DNA from: Campylobacteraceae bacterium
GTDB taxonomy: Bacteria; Campylobacterota; Campylobacteria; Campylobacterales; Sulfurovaceae
Assembly (NCBI GenBank): GCA_026995985.1
Contig: JALWNF010000069.1
Coordinates: forward strand, 1 to 5,849
Direction: 5' to 3'
DNA length: 5,849 nucleotides
A model generated the notes under the pieces. The model was given only the letters and a program-made list of their open reading frames with translations. It was not told the origin of the DNA and searched no databases. Position numbers and translations under genes: made by a program. This document shows positions 5,126 through 5,849 of the stretch, one piece after another; the first letter of the stretch is position 1; the number at the start of each line of letters is the position of its first letter.

Positions 5126-5849
5126 ATGAAAAGAGAAGTCACCCTATTTATAAACTCATTAACCTCTGGTGGAGCAGAGCGTATTTTAGCCATTGTGGCT
5201 ACTGAGTTAGTAAAGCAGAAGATAGATGTAAATCTACTCTGTATTGAAAAAGATAGTGTCTACAAAATTCCAAAAGAGGTAAATGTAACTTATCTATCTA
5301 GCCTTAGCAAATATGATAGCAACATAAAGAAATTTCTCTACTTACCACTTTTAGCACTTAGACTTAAAAGATATATTAAAAAAAATGGAACTCCACTAAT
5401 ACAGAGCCATATCTATCGAGCAAACTTTACCAATCTGTTAGCTAAGCTCTTTGGAGCAAAACATCAAGTTCAAGTAGTTGAGGTTACCAATATTGGGAAT
5501 CTAAAAGATGGAGGTTTTGCAAAAAGAGTTAACTTTTACCTTATAAAATTTCTATATAGATATGCCAACAAGGTTATCTTTATTTCACAAAAGATGAGAG
5601 AGGAGTTTTTAAAAAACTTCCCTTATGTCAATAACTACTGTGTCATAAACAATCCTCACGATATAGAGAAGATTGAGCAACTCTCTCAAGAGAGAGTAGA
5701 GAACTTTACCTTCCAAAAAGACAAAAAGTACCTCATAACAGTAGGTAGACTCTCTCCTGAAAAACGGCTCTATAGCCTCATTGATACTCTAAAGGAGTTA
5801 AATAGAGATATTGAGTTGTTAATTGTAGGTGATGGAGTAGAAGAGCAGA
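5126..5849 (+). CDS. family 4 (GT-B fold) glycosyltransferase, partial (3' end outside window)
   Basis: Retaining glycosyltransferase that likely adds one sugar from a nucleotide-sugar donor to a lipid-linked polysaccharide intermediate on the cytoplasmic side of the inner membrane. 241 codons are visible; family members usually have 350-400 residues, so roughly the last third is missing. Seen: the N-terminal acceptor-domain loop SGGAER (14-19), the hinge-side VINNPHD (173-179), the start of the donor-domain signature TVGRLSPEKR (205-214; R208 and K213 are the usual phosphate-contact residues) and LLIVGDG (231-237). The late E-x7-E motif that completes a GT4 call lies beyond the window. The start is supported by AAGGAG at 5115-5120, five bases from the ATG. 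It follows the co-polymerase gene by 47 bases on the same strand, probably in one operon. The sugar and linkage cannot be told from the sequence. Confidence 0.92.
   Translation, partial: MKREVTLFINSLTSGGAERILAIVATELVKQKIDVNLLCIEKDSVYKIPKEVNVTYLSSLSKYDSNIKKFLYLPLLALRLKRYIKKNGTPLIQSHIYRANFTNLLAKLFGAKHQVQVVEVTNIGNLKDGGFAKRVNFYLIKFLYRYANKVIFISQKMREEFLKNFPYVNNYCVINNPHDIEKIEQLSQERVENFTFQKDKKYLITVGRLSPEKRLYSLIDTLKELNRDIELLIVGDGVEEQ

Overview
The window looks like a chromosomal segment of an AT-rich member of the Campylobacterota (Sulfurovum/Sulfurimonas-like). That placement is inference: it rests on the low G+C content, the codon use, the MIP18-fused Mrp and the heptose and surface-polysaccharide genes. 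No rRNA or other marker is present to confirm it. No RNA gene, CRISPR array, integrase or complete insertion sequence is visible.

Left half (1-2607, all minus strand). Reading leftwards: a small single-pass membrane protein of unknown function (2122-2607), the Fe-S carrier ATPase Mrp (906-2021), an intergenic junction (740-905), a small very acidic protein (476-739), and gmhB, the heptose bisphosphate phosphatase of LPS inner-core biosynthesis, cut by the left window edge. The last two overlap by one base (TAATG) and are probably translationally coupled. The junction holds three things side by side: a probable terminator for mrp, a 60-bp near-perfect palindrome carrying a GGGGTCAGACGTTGAA arm and resembling a REPIN/RAYT-type non-autonomous repeat, and a good sigma70-like promoter whose -35 box starts at the palindrome edge and points at the acidic-protein/gmhB pair.

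Middle (2608-2801). A very AT-rich divergent intergenic region. It contains a perfect 13-bp inverted repeat enclosing a second, centred palindrome, followed by a TATAAT box facing the right-hand genes.

Right half (2802-5849, plus strand). A full-length Wzc-type polysaccharide co-polymerase with a C-terminal BY-kinase domain (758 aa), then a family-4 glycosyltransferase cut by the right window edge. These look like the start of a surface-polysaccharide (O-antigen, capsule or exopolysaccharide) operon. The kinase half keeps the Walker A lysine but has lost or changed several residues normal for an active BY-kinase: the second Walker A' Asp is Asn, DTPP is DTAS, the EX2RX2R motif is lost and there is no C-terminal Tyr cluster. 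It may work as a chain-length scaffold rather than an autokinase.

The shared theme is cell-envelope glycan synthesis: heptose precursor on the left, polymer assembly on the right, with the housekeeping gene mrp between them. I see no clearly new defence or mobile system. The items most worth a second look are the palindrome/promoter junction and the degenerate BY-kinase.
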